Below are positions 8,105 through 16,024 of a stretch of 64,000 nt of DNA, in pieces (within the stretch, counting starts at the first letter, position 1; every line of letters begins with the position of its first letter). The notes beneath the pieces were generated by a model. That model saw nothing but the letters and a program-made list of their open reading frames with translations, was not told where the DNA came from and did no database searches. Source of the stretch: Nocardioides sp. (lineage in GTDB: Bacteria; Actinomycetota; Actinomycetes; Propionibacteriales; Nocardioidaceae); the NCBI GenBank assembly GCA_037045645.1, contig JBAOIH010000001.1, positions 496,001 to 560,000 on the forward strand, in the 5' to 3' direction. A program made the position numbers and the translations under genes.

Positions 8105-9303
8105 ACCACCTGCAGGCCGTCGGGCACCTTCCGCTCCGAGCCGTCAGAGGGCGAGTTGAGTACGCCCAGCGTGCCGTCGGGAAGCAGGCCCGCCATCGCC
8201 GACGAGCCGCCGCCGTCCAGATTCAGCGCGTCCTCGCAGCCCCACTCCAGCATCAGGTTGGCCAGCTCCACCATCGTGTAGCCGCGCGAGAACGACTGCC
8301 GTCCGTCGATCACCGTCAAGAAGACCGTGTTGGTGTCGCGGTCGATGCCCACGGCCGTACGCGGGTGCATCTCGCGGTCGTCGACGACCGTACGCACGCC
8401 CTCATCGAGCAGTTGCTTGTTGCCCGTGATCGCCACCGGCGGACGTCCGGCGACGCGTGGACGCACCGTGATCCGGGTGCCCTTGCGCAGCGCCCGGAGC
8501 TGCTCGGCGCCCTTGCCGCGACCGATCAGCACGGCGCCGAAGATCTCGCGTCCGGTGCTGAGTCTCGTGCGGTTGCTGATCACCCGACCTCGGTCCACGA
8601 CGACCTCGCGGACCCGCTTGGTCTGCCCGTCGGTGACGCGCGCGCCGACGGTATAGCCCCAGTCGGGGGAGTAGGCGCCGATGCTGCCTGGGGCGACGGT
8701 CGGGGAGTTGTAGTTGGCGAGGCGGAGTTTGGGGCGCTGCTTGATCTTGGCCTTGACGGCCAGTTCGCCGATCTGGGGTTTGCCGGCACGGTCGATCCAG
8801 AACCCGGCGTTCCAGCCTTCGACCGGGCCGTGGACGACGCCGGGACCGCGGCCGATGCCCACCCCGAGCGGCGCCTGGGTGTCGGCGATGTCGAAGAAGT
8901 CACCGTTGACTCCGAGCACCGCTCCCTCGCGCTCGACCATCGTCGAGACCGCCTCGCGGGTGCGTACGGTGTCTGCTCCCAGGTAGTCCATCGAGAGGCC
9001 CGGCTCGTCGAGGTCCACGGCCGCGACGTAGCCGCGGACGTTGCCGCGTGCGTCGATGCGGTCGAAGGACGTCACGGTCACTCCGGGCGCCACCGGCCAG
9101 ACGGAGAGCACGCGGGTGGTCGGGGCCTTCGCGCGCGGGGAGAGCTTCGGGGCGATCTTGCCGATGACGCCGTCGGAGGAGTGGCGGGTACGACTTCCCT
9201 GCTGCGGCGTGTCCTCGTCGGCAGCGACCGCCACCGGGGCAAGAGCGGCTGCGAGGAGCATGACGGCGCAGGGTGTGAGGAGTCGTACGGTCCGAGAGCG
9301 CAT
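8083..9303 (-). CDS. Secreted phosphodiester glycosidase (NAGPA) family protein
   Basis: 406 aa. A Sec signal peptide (MRSRTVRLLTPC then a hydrophobic core ending near VAVAA) is followed by a linker. A C-terminal domain from ~80 matches the NAGPA/phosphodiester glycosidase fold, which cleaves sugar-phosphodiester linkages in exopolysaccharides or cell-wall glycans. Visible family marks are GVNGDFFD and APLGVGIG (~160-180), RTAVGIDRD and DALNLDGGGSSAM (near 375). I use the ATG at 9303 rather than the GTG at 9321 because a leaderless -10 TACCCT lies seven bases upstream. The substrate is unknown. Confidence 0.87.
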   Translation of the reverse strand: MRSRTVRLLTPCAVMLLAAALAPVAVAADEDTPQQGSRTRHSSDGVIGKIAPKLSPRAKAPTTRVLSVWPVAPGVTVTSFDRIDARGNVRGYVAAVDLDEPGLSMDYLGADTVRTREAVSTMVEREGAVLGVNGDFFDIADTQAPLGVGIGRGPGVVHGPVEGWNAGFWIDRAGKPQIGELAVKAKIKQRPKLRLANYNSPTVAPGSIGAYSPDWGYTVGARVTDGQTKRVREVVVDRGRVISNRTRLSTGREIFGAVLIGRGKGAEQLRALRKGTRITVRPRVAGRPPVAITGNKQLLDEGVRTVVDDREMHPRTAVGIDRDTNTVFLTVIDGRQSFSRGYTMVELANLMLEWGCEDALNLDGGGSSAMAGLLPDGTLGVLNSPSDGSERKVPDGLQVVYSPPVG

Positions 9304-9310
9304 GGCGTTC

Positions 9311-9316
9311 AGGGTA
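9311..9316 (-). promoter_or_regulatory. Leaderless -10 of the phosphodiester glycosidase gene
   Basis: On the minus strand TACCCT is followed by seven bases and the ATG at 9303. No ribosome binding site is visible, and the spacing decides the start. Confidence 0.5.
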
Positions 9317-9397
9317 GGCACTGGTCACGACCCGTGGCTCTCCAGGTCGCGGCGCGTCCGGGATTGGGGTGCGGGGCGAGGTTGGTTTGATAGGGCT

Positions 9398-10582
9398 GTG
9401 GGCGCCACCAATCAACTCTGGGTGGGTGACAACCTGGAGGTTCTGCCCCGCCTGGCCGCAGAGTCGGTGGATTGTGTCTACATCGACCCGCCCTACAACA
9501 CCGGGTCGACGTTCGCCTATCGCGATGACTTTCGCGACGGCAGCGGATTCGGCTCCCGCGCCACTCGGCATCGTGCCTGGGTCGAGATGATGCGCCCGCG
9601 CCTGGTGGCAGCGCACCGGGTGCTCGCACGGCGCGGTGCGATCTTCTGCTCGATCGACGACCACGAGGTGGCCTATCTGAGGTTGCTGCTCGACGAGGTC
9701 TTCGGCGAGGACAACTTCGTCTCGCAGATCGTGGTCAACCTCAATGCGAAGGGGCGCCAGCTCGGCCGTGGCTTCGCGACTTCCCACGAATACCTGCTGA
9801 TCTATGCCAAGGCTCTGCCCGACTGCGCGCTCGACGCTTCCTCGGCCGCCCTCGTCGACCCGGCGGACTTCCCGCTGACGGCTCCGGACGGGCGCCGATT
9901 CCGGCACCTGCCGCTGCGCAACACCAACAAGAAGTTCAACCCGGCCACCGCACCCACCTTGGCGTACGCCCTGTGGGGCCACCCTGGCACCGGCCGGGTG
10001 AGCACGACGCCCTTCCCGGACGCCACCGAGGTGTGGCCGACTTTCGGCGACGGCGCCCCGGCCGTGTGGCGCTGGTCGCCGGGGCTGATCGATCAGCGAC
10101 CCGATGATCTGGAATGTCGGCGCTTTCGGGGGCGTACGGGCGAACGAGTCGACATCTTCCAGCGCGATTGGCTGGAGCGTTCGCACCGGGGGAGCAGACG
10201 CAAGAAACTGCGTACGATCTGGCCGGCCGCCGAGATCGGTACCACCGACTCCGCCGTGGTCGAGTTGAAGGCGCTGATCGGTCCCGTCTTCGAATCCCCC
10301 AAGCCCACGGGGCTGTTGTTGCGGATCCTGGAAACGATGCCGTCGGACTCGGCGGTGCTGGATTTCTTCGCCGGCTCAGGTACGACCGGGCACGCCGTCG
10401 CGTTGGCCAACGCCGACGACGGCGGGACTCGGACATGCCTGAGTGTGCAGTCTCCTGAGCCGGTCCGGCCCGGCTCGAACGCCGACCTGGCCGGTTTCGC
10501 GACGGTCGCGCAGATCACCGAAGCCCGGTTGCGCCGCGTGGCCGAGATGGTGGGCGGCGGGTTCGAGATGCGGGCAGACTGA
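9398..10582 (+). CDS. Orphan beta-class DNA methyltransferase (type III Mod-like)
   Basis: 394 aa from GTG 9398. It carries the amino-methyltransferase catalytic motif DPPYNTG (30-36) at the N-terminus and the S-adenosylmethionine motif DFFAGSGTTGH (322-332) at the C-terminus; this order is the beta class, typical of type III Mod subunits and related N6-adenine/N4-cytosine enzymes. The start is chosen because family members begin just before a GDNL motif, seen here at 10-13; no clear ribosome site supports it. The middle ~180 residues should hold the target recognition region. No restriction subunit lies on either side, so it is an orphan enzyme in this window and may act in epigenetic marking. 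The target site cannot be read from sequence. Confidence 0.88.
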   Translation: MGATNQLWVGDNLEVLPRLAAESVDCVYIDPPYNTGSTFAYRDDFRDGSGFGSRATRHRAWVEMMRPRLVAAHRVLARRGAIFCSIDDHEVAYLRLLLDEVFGEDNFVSQIVVNLNAKGRQLGRGFATSHEYLLIYAKALPDCALDASSAALVDPADFPLTAPDGRRFRHLPLRNTNKKFNPATAPTLAYALWGHPGTGRVSTTPFPDATEVWPTFGDGAPAVWRWSPGLIDQRPDDLECRRFRGRTGERVDIFQRDWLERSHRGSRRKKLRTIWPAAEIGTTDSAVVELKALIGPVFESPKPTGLLLRILETMPSDSAVLDFFAGSGTTGHAVALANADDGGTRTCLSVQSPEPVRPGSNADLAGFATVAQITEARLRRVAEMVGGGFEMRAD

Positions 10583-10586
10583 CGGA

Positions 10587-11705
10587 GTGAGCGACGACTC
10601 GGGCCGCGACCATGTCCTTGACCGTGCCGTGCGACGCAGTCGTACGTCTGTCGGGTCGCGCGTCTCTCGCGTGCGGTCCAAGTCCTGGCAGATCGGCCAA
10701 TGCGCCCTGGCCGCCGGAGTCGCCTGGTTCGTCGCGGCAGACCTGCTGGGCCACAACACGCCGTTCTTCGCGCCGATCGCTGCGGTCGTCAGCCTCGGCA
10801 CGTCGTACGGCCAGCGTCTGCGTCGCGTCGTCGAGGTGACGATCGGGGTGGCGGTCGGTGTGCTGGTGGCCGATCTGCTCGTGCAACAGATCGGTTCCGG
10901 CGGCTGGCAGTTGGTGCTGATCGTGGCGCTGGCGATGTCGTCGGCCTTCCTGCTCGACGGTGGGCAACTGTTCGTGACGCAGGCGGCGGTGCAGTCGATC
11001 GTGGTGGCGACGCTGCTGCCGGATGCTGGTGCGGCGTTCATTCGCTGGTCCGATGCCTTGATCGGCGGTGCAGTGGCACTGGTGGCGGCCACGTTGGTCC
11101 CGGCGGCGCCGCTTCGGCGCCCGCGTGAGCAGGCAGCTGTCGTGGTCACCAAGATCGCGGGACTGCTGCGGGCCTCCGCCGACGTGATGCGCTCAGGGGA
11201 GACCGACGTGGCGTTGGATCTGCTCGCAGATGCTCGCGAGACCGACTACCTGATCCGGGAGTTGCGCGACGCGGCTGACGAGGGGATGGCGGTCGTGGCG
11301 TCGTCTCCCTTCCGCGTGCGCCACAAGCCGGGAATCCGGCGGATGGCCGATCTGGTCGACCCGCTCGACCGGGCGCTGCGCTCCACCCGGGTGCTGGTGC
11401 GACACACGGCTGTGTCGGCGTATCGCAGTCGCCCGGTGCCGTCGGCGTACGCCACCTTGGCCGACGACCTCGCTGCGGCCTGCGACCTGGTCGCGACCGA
11501 GTTGCACTTCGACCGGATGGCCGTGGACGCGCGCCCGGCTCTGCTCGAGGTGGCGACGGGCACCGGTCAGGTCGAGCGCAGCCAGACTCTTTCGGTGGAG
11601 GTGGTGCTGGCGCAGTTGCGCTCGGTGATCGCCGACCTGCTGCTGCTCACGGGTCTGGATCCCTTGGAGGCCTCGGACGCCCTGCCGCCGCCTCGCAGCG
11701 CGTGA
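10587..11705 (+). CDS. FUSC/aromatic acid exporter-like membrane protein
   Basis: 372 aa from GTG 10587, 4 bp after the methyltransferase stop. About six hydrophobic helices lie in the first ~170 residues, including FFAPIAAVVSLGTSYGQRL and the following VEVTIGVAVGVLVAD, which match the FUSC/ArAE N-terminal region of proton-driven aromatic acid or fusaric acid efflux proteins. A ~200-residue cytoplasmic helical domain follows. The exact start is uncertain because GGAG abuts the GTG; GTG 10629 is another candidate. Substrate unknown. Confidence 0.8.
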   Translation: MSDDSGRDHVLDRAVRRSRTSVGSRVSRVRSKSWQIGQCALAAGVAWFVAADLLGHNTPFFAPIAAVVSLGTSYGQRLRRVVEVTIGVAVGVLVADLLVQQIGSGGWQLVLIVALAMSSAFLLDGGQLFVTQAAVQSIVVATLLPDAGAAFIRWSDALIGGAVALVAATLVPAAPLRRPREQAAVVVTKIAGLLRASADVMRSGETDVALDLLADARETDYLIRELRDAADEGMAVVASSPFRVRHKPGIRRMADLVDPLDRALRSTRVLVRHTAVSAYRSRPVPSAYATLADDLAAACDLVATELHFDRMAVDARPALLEVATGTGQVERSQTLSVEVVLAQLRSVIADLLLLTGLDPLEASDALPPPRSA

Positions 11706-11808
11706 TTTCGCTTAGCCTTCGGTGAAGTCGGGGTGAAAACGTGGGTTATCCCCACCGACAAGATCGTTGATCAGACATCACTATGGTCTGCACAACCATG
11801 GGGGTTCG

Positions 11809-12165
11809 ATGACAGATCTGAGCGAGGCTCTGGGAGCCGCGGCCCGACTCCAACAGCGCAGCGCGACGTTGCGCCCTGGTGCGCTGAGCGCCCTGACGCA
11901 ACGGTGTGCGGACGACTCCCGCGAGGTAGCCCGGGCTCTCGTCGCGGTGGCCGTGGCGTTGCCCAGGGAGGTGTTGGCGCATGCGCCCTTCGTGGGCGTG
12001 CTCGCAGCCGAGAGCGCGCTGTCGGCCGGTGACGCCGCGCTGGCGCTGGCCGTGGCCTCGCGGGTCGCCGAGGTCGTGCCGGACTCCACGCCGGCCCACG
12101 TGGTGATCAGCGGCACCATGGCGCGTGCGTGCGCGCTGCCCATCCCGACCCCTCGGGCCGGTTGA
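11809..12165 (+). CDS. Small Ala-rich hypothetical protein
   Basis: 118 aa from ATG 11809; GGGGG precedes it by about four bases. The product is almost entirely Ala/Leu/Val/Glu-rich and predicted helical, with no motif I recognise and no signal peptide. It could be a helical-repeat or regulatory protein. It lies alone between the FUSC gene and the convergent metW gene (22 bp away). GC3 bias fits a real gene, but function is unknown. Confidence 0.5.
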   Translation: MTDLSEALGAAARLQQRSATLRPGALSALTQRCADDSREVARALVAVAVALPREVLAHAPFVGVLAAESALSAGDAALALAVASRVAEVVPDSTPAHVVISGTMARACALPIPTPRAG

Positions 12166-12187
12166 TCGAGTCACTCCAGCGGCGTGG

Positions 12188-12784
12188 TCAGCGGGCGGCG
12201 ATCAGGTACACCGCGCCCGAGGCCATCAGGTTGGCCGGCCCGAGCGTACGCAGGCCTGTGGCCGCCGTGCCGTCTGCGGCGAGCAGTGCCCGGCGGCGCA
12301 CCGTGAAGCCGGTTGCCTCGAAGAGATCCTCCAGATCCACCAGCGACGACAGGTGGATGTTGGGAGTGTCGAACCAGGCGTACGGCAACTCGCTCGACAC
12401 CGGCATCCTGCCGCGCACCAGCAGCGAGGCACGGTGTCGCCACAGACCGAAGTTGGGCACCGACACGATCCCGTGCCCGGCTATCCGCGCCACCTGACGC
12501 AGCAGTTCCACCGGTTCCCTGGCTGCCTGCAGTGTCTGCGACACGACCACCACGTCATAGGAGTCGGGCGAGAACTCGTCGAGTTGGGTGTCGATGTCGA
12601 GCTCGATCACCGGGACACCGCGACGGATGGCGGCGACCACCGAGTCGGGATCCGAGTCGACACCGGTGCCGGTGCAGCCACGTTCGGTGAGAGCGGCGAG
12701 GAGTTGGCCGTCGCCGCAGCCGAGATCGAGCACTCGCGATCCGGGTGGCACCAGCCCCGCGACGACGTCGAGATCGGGTCTCAT
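12188..12784 (-). CDS. metW: Methionine biosynthesis protein MetW
   Basis: 198 aa, full length. A class I methyltransferase-like fold: the AdoMet-binding VLDLGCGDGQLL lies at ~18-29, the acidic end of strand 2 at GVDSD, and the PNFGLWRHR block at ~113, typical of MetW. MetW works with MetX in homoserine acylation and is needed for its activity in several bacteria. The ATG overlaps the metX stop by 4 nt (12781-12784), so the two are translationally coupled; metY is upstream in the same direction. Confidence 0.92.
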   Translation of the reverse strand: MRPDLDVVAGLVPPGSRVLDLGCGDGQLLAALTERGCTGTGVDSDPDSVVAAIRRGVPVIELDIDTQLDEFSPDSYDVVVVSQTLQAAREPVELLRQVARIAGHGIVSVPNFGLWRHRASLLVRGRMPVSSELPYAWFDTPNIHLSSLVDLEDLFEATGFTVRRRALLAADGTAATGLRTLGPANLMASGAVYLIAAR

Positions 12785-13911
12785 CTGATCGCCTCCGCTG
12801 CGTGGTCCAAGAACGCCGCGACGGTGCGCAGATAGTCGGGCACTTCCAGCAGGAAAGAGTCGTGTCCGTGTGGGGCCGAGATCTCCCGGAACGAGGTTGC
12901 GACCCCGACGCGTTCGAGGATTCGTACGATCCGGCGCGAGTGCTCGGTCGAGAAGCGCCAGTCGGAGTCGAACGACAAGACCAAGAAGCGAGCGCCATCA
13001 CCTTGCCTGGCGGCATTGCCGAGCGCCTGGACGGCGTCCCAGTCGGCGAATGGGTCGAAGTAGTCGAGCAGTCGCGACAGATAGAGATACGACAGCGGGT
13101 CGAAACGATCCAAGAAGGACTGTCCTTGATGTTCCAGGTAGGACTCGACCGCGAAGTCGACGCCGAAGCGACGCCGCGGCTCGTCGGCGTCCTGGATGCG
13201 TCGACCGAACTTCTCGGCCATCGCGGCCTCGGACAGATAGGTGATGTGAGCCATCATCCGGGCAATCGCCAAGCCGGTGCGCGGGCCGGGTCCCCCGACC
13301 CGGCCGTCGTCGAAGTCCGGGTCCCGCATGATCGCCGAGCGCGCCACCGCGGAGAAGGCGATGTTCTGCGCAGAGAGGCGACTTGAGGCGGCCACGACGA
13401 CGGCGTGGCCGATCTCCGTCGGGGCGTCGAGTGCCCACTGCAGGACCTGCATCCCGCCGAGCGAACCCCCGACGCAGGCCAGCAAACGTCCGATCCCCAA
13501 GTGCTCCATCAGGGCCCGATGCACCACCACCAGGTCACGCATGGACAAGAGGGGAAAGTCCAGGCCGTACGCCTCTCCGGTCGCCGGGTCGATCGACGAG
13601 GGGCCGGTCGTGCCGCGACAACCACCGAGCAGATTGGGGCAGATCACGAAGAAGCGATCCGTGTTGACCGGCAGCCCGGGGCCGACCATCGTGTCCCACC
13701 ACCCCGTGGCGTGCGAGTCACCGGTCAGCGCATGCAGGACGAAGACGGCGTTGCTGGCGTCGGCGTTGAGTTCACCCCAGGTCTCGTACGCCACCTCGAC
13801 CGGCCCTAGCGTCGCCCCGCCCTCAAGCACCAGCGGGTCATCGCGGGTGAAGAGGGTCGCGAACTGACGCGGATCGGGTCCGCTCAGATCGGGGGCGCTC
13901 GCGTCGGGCAC
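12781..13911 (-). CDS. metX: Homoserine O-acetyltransferase
   Basis: 376 aa from GTG 13911, chosen so that it begins 25 bp after metY rather than inside it. An alpha/beta hydrolase that transfers acetyl (or succinyl) from CoA to homoserine. The nucleophile is Ser150 in GGSLGGMQ; the charge relay is Asp317 in FDSDW and His350 in PHGHDSF. The oxyanion loop LHALTGDSHATG lies at ~59-70. It is the middle gene of metY-metX-metW and supplies O-acylhomoserine to MetY. Acyl specificity cannot be read with certainty. Confidence 0.94.
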   Translation of the reverse strand: MPDASAPDLSGPDPRQFATLFTRDDPLVLEGGATLGPVEVAYETWGELNADASNAVFVLHALTGDSHATGWWDTMVGPGLPVNTDRFFVICPNLLGGCRGTTGPSSIDPATGEAYGLDFPLLSMRDLVVVHRALMEHLGIGRLLACVGGSLGGMQVLQWALDAPTEIGHAVVVAASSRLSAQNIAFSAVARSAIMRDPDFDDGRVGGPGPRTGLAIARMMAHITYLSEAAMAEKFGRRIQDADEPRRRFGVDFAVESYLEHQGQSFLDRFDPLSYLYLSRLLDYFDPFADWDAVQALGNAARQGDGARFLVLSFDSDWRFSTEHSRRIVRILERVGVATSFREISAPHGHDSFLLEVPDYLRTVAAFLDHAAEAIR

Positions 13912-13936
13912 GGACGTCAGGCTAGCGAGGCGGAGC

Positions 13937-15226
13937 TCAGGCGCTCGCCTTCGCAAGGGCTTGGTCGAGGTCGGCGATGATGTCGTCGACGTGCTCGATA
14001 CCGATCGACAGCCGGACCATGTCCTCCGGCACGCCAGCGGCCTCCAACTCGTCTGGCGTCAACTGGCTGTGCGTGGTCGTGGCGTTGTGGATGGCCAGCG
14101 ACTTCGCGTCACCGATGTTGGCCAGGTGGCTGAAGAGTTCCAGCCCCTCGACGAACTTCTTGCCGCCCTCGCGTCCGGTCTTGATCCCGAACGAGATCAG
14201 GCCGCCGTAGCCGCGGCCGGTGAGCGTCTTGTCGGCGTTGGCCTTGAACTGGTCGTCCTCCAGGCCGGGGTAGTTCACCCACGCGACAGACTCGTGGTTC
14301 TTGAGATGCTGCGCGACCTTGAGAGCGTTCTCCGAGTGCCGTTCCATGCGCAGGTGCAACGTCTCCAGCCCTTGCAGGAAGAGCCAGGAGTTCATCGGCG
14401 TGATCGCAGCACCGGTGTTGCGCAGCAGCACCGTGCGGGCCCGGATGATGTACGCCAGGTTGCCGACTGCCTCGGTCCACACCACACCGTGGTAGGCGCC
14501 GTCGGGTTTGGTCAGACCCGGGAAACGGTCGCTGTGTGCTGCCCAGTCGAAGTTGCCCGAGTCGACGATGATGCCGCCGATCGAAGTTCCGTGACCGCCG
14601 ATGTACTTCGTCGCCGCGTGCACCACGACGTCGGCACCGAGCTCGAACGGCTTGCACAGGTACGGCGTGGGCGCGGTGTTGTCGATGATCAGCGGCAGAC
14701 CCTGAGCGTGGGCGGCGTCAGCCCAGGCGCGGATGTCGACCACGTTGATCCGCGGGTTGCCGATGGTCTCGCCGAACACCATCCGGGTCTTGTCGTCGAC
14801 GTGCTGGGCGAGTTCCTCGGGCTTGTTCGGGTCGACGAAGCGCACCTCGATGCCGAACTGGGGCAGCGTGTGCGCGAAGAGTGCGTACGTCCCGCCGTAG
14901 AGCGTGGAGAGCGCGACGATGTTGTCCCCGGCGTAGCAGAGGTTGAGCACGGCGTACGTCGTGGCTGTCGAACCCGAGGCGACGGCGAGAGCACCCACTC
15001 CGCCTTCGAGCTGGGTCATCCGCTGCTCGAAGACGTCTTGGGTCGGGTTCATGATGCGGGTGTAGATGTTGCCGGGCTCGGCGAGCGCGAAGAGATTCGC
15101 CGCGTGCTCGGTGTCGTTGAAGACGTACGACGTCGTCTGGTAGATCGGCACGGCGCGGGAGTTGGTGGCCGGGTCGGCCTGCTCCTGTCCGGCGTGGACG
15201 GCGAGGGTTTCGGGCTGTCGGGTCAT
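13937..15226 (-). CDS. metY: O-acetylhomoserine sulfhydrylase
   Basis: 429 aa from ATG 15226. A Cys/Met metabolism PLP enzyme that makes homocysteine from O-acetylhomoserine and sulfide. The PLP Lys is Lys207 in HAATKYIGGHG; the cofactor site includes ASGSTAT (~83-89) and NPRINVVD (~157-164), and length and motif spacing fit MetY rather than MetB. It is first in the metY-metX-metW unit. A CACACT, a weak match to a -10, lies six bases before the ATG. No SAM riboswitch is seen in the ~70 bp between it and the divergent regulator. Confidence 0.94.
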   Translation of the reverse strand: MTRQPETLAVHAGQEQADPATNSRAVPIYQTTSYVFNDTEHAANLFALAEPGNIYTRIMNPTQDVFEQRMTQLEGGVGALAVASGSTATTYAVLNLCYAGDNIVALSTLYGGTYALFAHTLPQFGIEVRFVDPNKPEELAQHVDDKTRMVFGETIGNPRINVVDIRAWADAAHAQGLPLIIDNTAPTPYLCKPFELGADVVVHAATKYIGGHGTSIGGIIVDSGNFDWAAHSDRFPGLTKPDGAYHGVVWTEAVGNLAYIIRARTVLLRNTGAAITPMNSWLFLQGLETLHLRMERHSENALKVAQHLKNHESVAWVNYPGLEDDQFKANADKTLTGRGYGGLISFGIKTGREGGKKFVEGLELFSHLANIGDAKSLAIHNATTTHSQLTPDELEAAGVPEDMVRLSIGIEHVDDIIADLDQALAKASA

Positions 15227-15295
15227 GCGGGCAGTGTGGCCGCTCCACCCGAACGAAGCCTGAACATCTCGGATGGCGGGCATGAGTCTCACGAT

Positions 15296-15891
15296 GTGTC
15301 TCGCCCGGATGCGGCTCACGACCTCTCGCTGGCCACTGACACGTACTTGGCCACAGGGGCCCACCTCACCCGGGACATTGCCGCGATGCTCACCGGAGAC
15401 GCCGTCGAACTGCGCGGTACGCCTCGCCAAGCCGAGGAAGCCAGGTACGCCCCGCTGATGCGGATGCTCGCCGCGCAGGCTCGCGATCGCGGGAAGCGAG
15501 CCGACATTCGGGCGTCCTCGCGTCCGCTTACCCAGCGCGAATCCGAGGTCGCGGTGCTGCTGGTGGAAGGGTGCAGCGACGCCGTGATCGCGAGTCGGCT
15601 GGGCGTGTCGGTACGCACCGCCTCCTGGCACGTTCGCAAGGTGCTGAGTCGATTGGCGCCGCCCCGATCGTCGTCGGACGCCTGCTGAGCCGTCGGCAAC
15701 GCGAAGTGTGCGTCCTGGTGGTCCGGGGGCTCAGCAACAGGGGCATCGCTGAGGTGCTGGGGTTGAGTGAGCGAACCGTGGAGCACCATATTGCGGCCGC
15801 CGCTCAGGCGTACGCAGTCCGCGGCCGCAGCCAACTGGCCGGTGCACTGCTGAAGGAATCGAGCCAGCTCGGGTCCAGCAGAAACCCCTAG
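15296..15891 (+). pseudogene. Double LuxR-type HTH regulator interrupted by one missing base
   Basis: Two reading frames together encode one ~198-aa protein with two LuxR/GerE helix-turn-helix domains. The first frame (from a tentative GTG 15296) holds PLTQRESEVAVLL...VSVRTASWHVRKVLSRL and stops at 15688. The other frame continues with GAAPIVVGRLLSRRQREV, then GLSERTVEHH, to 15891. Adding one G at the GG of 15655-15656 joins them into the expected linker and second domain. The pair is divergent from metY and may once have controlled neighbours. This is either a sequencing or assembly error in a G run or a true inactivation. The start codon is uncertain because no ribosome site is clear. Confidence 0.72.
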
Positions 15892-16024
15892 TTCTTGCGC
15901 TTGGCAACGGCCCGAAGGCCCTCGCCAAAGGTGCGTGAATGACCCGTGCGGGCCATTGTCCGACTCGGGGGAATCCGACAAGGCTGGGCGAATCTCGACA
16001 GACCTGAGTCGGAGGAGAAAGCCC

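Noticed and set aside
15227..15295. SAM riboswitch for metY
   Set aside because: Only about 70 bp separate metY from the divergent regulator, and no class I-IV core is visible.
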